From: Symmachiella dynata | Lineage (GTDB): Bacteria > Planctomycetota > Planctomycetia > Planctomycetales > Planctomycetaceae | NCBI RefSeq assembly: GCF_007747995.1 | Contig: NZ_CP036276.1 | Span: 1,045,001 to 1,109,000 of the forward strand | Length of the DNA: 64,000 nt | Direction: 5' to 3' | Shown: positions 63,204 through 64,000 of the stretch, in pieces | Numbering within the stretch: position 1 is the stretch's first letter | How the letters are laid out: every line of letters begins with the position of its first letter | Notes under the pieces: generated by a model | Databases searched by the model: none | The model's input: the letters and a program-made list of their open reading frames with translations, nothing else | Told to the model about the DNA's origin: nothing | Position numbers and translations under genes: made by a program

Positions 63204-63530
63204 TTATCCCGCGCAGTTGGAGTCGTTCTGCCCGTTGCGAATCTCCTTGAGCTGTGTCGGGAACAGACGATACAGGTACCAGAACGAGATGACGACTGCA
63301 ATCAGCATTGCCAGCAAGGGCTTGGACATATGGAATAAGAAATTCCCGGTCCACAGTCCGAGCATCAACGTTCCCAGGAAGAGGGTGACGCGGACCCAGT
63401 CGTCGACCCATTCGTAGCGATCGGCGAGGGTGATCTCATATCCGCAATAGGGGCAAGATTTTGTCGAAAACTGGACCATCCCACCACACCCGGGACAGCC
63501 ATGCGAACGCGAGACGGACGATTTTGCCAT
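63204..63530 (-). CDS. Zinc-ribbon membrane protein, unknown
   Basis: The product is about 108 residues from ATG 63530 with GGAGG nine bases upstream; the longer open frame begins in the toxin region and is not credible. Two C-x-x-C pairs (CPGC and CPYC) form a zinc ribbon at about 11-33. Two hydrophobic segments follow (VTLFLGTLMLGLWTGNFLF and LLAMLIAVVISFWYLY). No enzyme motif is seen. The EEP gene starts 30 bases downstream on the same strand, so they may form an operon. Confidence 0.8.
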   Translation of the reverse strand: MAKSSVSRSHGCPGCGGMVQFSTKSCPYCGYEITLADRYEWVDDWVRVTLFLGTLMLGLWTGNFLFHMSKPLLAMLIAVVISFWYLYRLFPTQLKEIRNGQNDSNCAG

Positions 63531-63609
63531 GAATTGGTACCTCCAAAAAAAGCATAGCTTGGGGTTGGAGGGGGGGCAAATTATTTGGGGCACGTGAGGG
63601 TGAGGGAAC

Positions 63610-63909
63610 TCAAAAGAACTCGTGAATATCGCGTGCTCCATGCAATACACGCACGATTTCAACGGCGTAGCGACCCGCCGATAGCGGTCGATAATAAATC
63701 ACGAAATTCCCGACAGGAAAACTGCGCAGTCCTGACAACAATTCCTCACGCGACTCACCAATGAGTGGCTGCCGCACCAACATTTGAAATCGCGTGTCAA
63801 ATTTGTGGATGACATTTGATGCGGCTGTAGGATTGTCGGCGGCAATAAAATCCCAGATTTGGTCCAGGTCGGACTGTGCCAGTGGCGAAAGGCGATATCA
63901 CCGGCTCAT
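63610..63909 (-). pseudogene. ParE-type toxin gene with in-frame TGA at codon 4
   Basis: From the expected ATG at 63907-63909 the frame reads M-S-R, then TGA (63898-63900), then YRLSPLAQSDLDQIWDFIAA, LIGESREELLSGLRSF, FVIYYRP and VEIVRVLHGARDI, which is a full ParE/RelE-superfamily toxin. The antitoxin upstream ends in ATGA overlapping this start, as in normal toxin-antitoxin pairs. The rest of the frame is open to the stop at 63610. No ATG, GTG or TTG occurs between the TGA and a mid-gene ATG, so it is probably inactive unless the TGA is read through. Confidence 0.7.
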
Positions 63910-64000
63910 GGCACGTTTTTCTTGGCGGCAAGACGTTCCAAACCTCGGCGTTGGATGTCATCGAAGAACTTGCGATGCTCGGCTGCGTCGTTGATTGAAA
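63906..64000 (-). CDS. Partial antitoxin, runs off window end
   Basis: The visible C-terminus is SINDAAEHRKFFDDIQRRGL, followed by ERLAAKKNVP and a stop overlapping the toxin ATG by four bases. The length seen is about 30 residues; the start lies beyond 64000. The arrangement identifies it as the antitoxin of the adjacent ParE-like toxin. The family cannot be named from this fragment. Confidence 0.6.
   Translation of the reverse strand, partial: SINDAAEHRKFFDDIQRRGLERLAAKKNVP

Noticed and set aside
63610-63909. Selenocysteine at the toxin TGA
   Set aside because: A TGA at codon 4 of a ParE-type toxin is not a known selenocysteine site, and no SECIS-like structure was evaluated; a stop codon is the simpler reading.

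Overview
The window looks like chromosomal DNA of a planctomycete (Planctomycetota, class Planctomycetia). The reasons are an N-terminal LEDRTLLS surface-protein motif, a Tat-exported formylglycine sulfatase, ECF sigma factors paired with membrane anti-sigma-like partners, a 3136-residue FecR/VIT/vWA/TPR protein, and moderately high GC in most genes. The species cannot be fixed from the sequence alone. I see no phage, integrase, rRNA or CRISPR array.

Layout. 1-3.3 kb: end of a possible membrane protein, a vWA plus TPR gene pair, and a small secreted protein. 3.3-13.3 kb: an ECF sigma factor overlapping the giant membrane-anchored protein. 13.3-15.9 kb: P-loop kinase-like protein, SirB1 family protein, lipoprotein. 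15.9-19.3 kb: proteostasis cluster (two clpP, tig) and tRNA-Gly(GCC). 19.8-21.5 kb: sufS and sufU for Fe-S cluster assembly. 21.8-24.9 kb: MoxR-like AAA+ ATPase followed by an unrecognised large protein, separated by a 19-copy heptamer array. 25-29.1 kb: LOG-family protein, PLP aminotransferase, isochorismatase-like hydrolase, secreted cyclase/prenyltransferase-fold protein. 29.2-34.2 kb: MarR regulator with an oversized TolC-like lipoprotein, and a site-2 protease. 34.2-37.6 kb: Kelch protein, GT2 glycosyltransferase, EboE-like protein. 37.9-40.4 kb: second ECF sigma, anti-sigma and third-partner operon. 40.9-48.3 kb: exported thioredoxin/CAP-like protein, MoxR plus DUF58 pair, Fic protein with a visible promoter and operator, sulfatase, EamA transporter. 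48.6-54 kb: large secreted metalloprotease with RTX-like repeats, then a metacaspase fused to an alpha/beta hydrolase next to a coiled-coil membrane protein. 54.4-60 kb: tandem ffh duplication followed by rpsP, trmD, rplS and yraN. 60-64 kb: M20 peptidase, SlyX, an EEP-family phosphatase/nuclease, a zinc-ribbon protein, and a ParE-type toxin with an early stop codon next to its antitoxin.

The most unusual items are: (1) the sigma factor translationally coupled to a 3136-aa FecR-VIT-vWA-TPR protein; (2) a tandem second Ffh whose P-loop lysine is replaced by threonine while its M domain stays about 95% identical in DNA to the true ffh; (3) a family of four about 95-bp intergenic elements with GTTTCAAAA/TTTTGAAAC ends; (4) the metacaspase-hydrolase fusion; (5) a perfect 10-bp-arm palindrome over the promoter of the fic gene. 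No complete, obviously new defence or biosynthetic island is visible. The sigma/giant-protein pair and the Ffh pair are the best candidates for undescribed biology.
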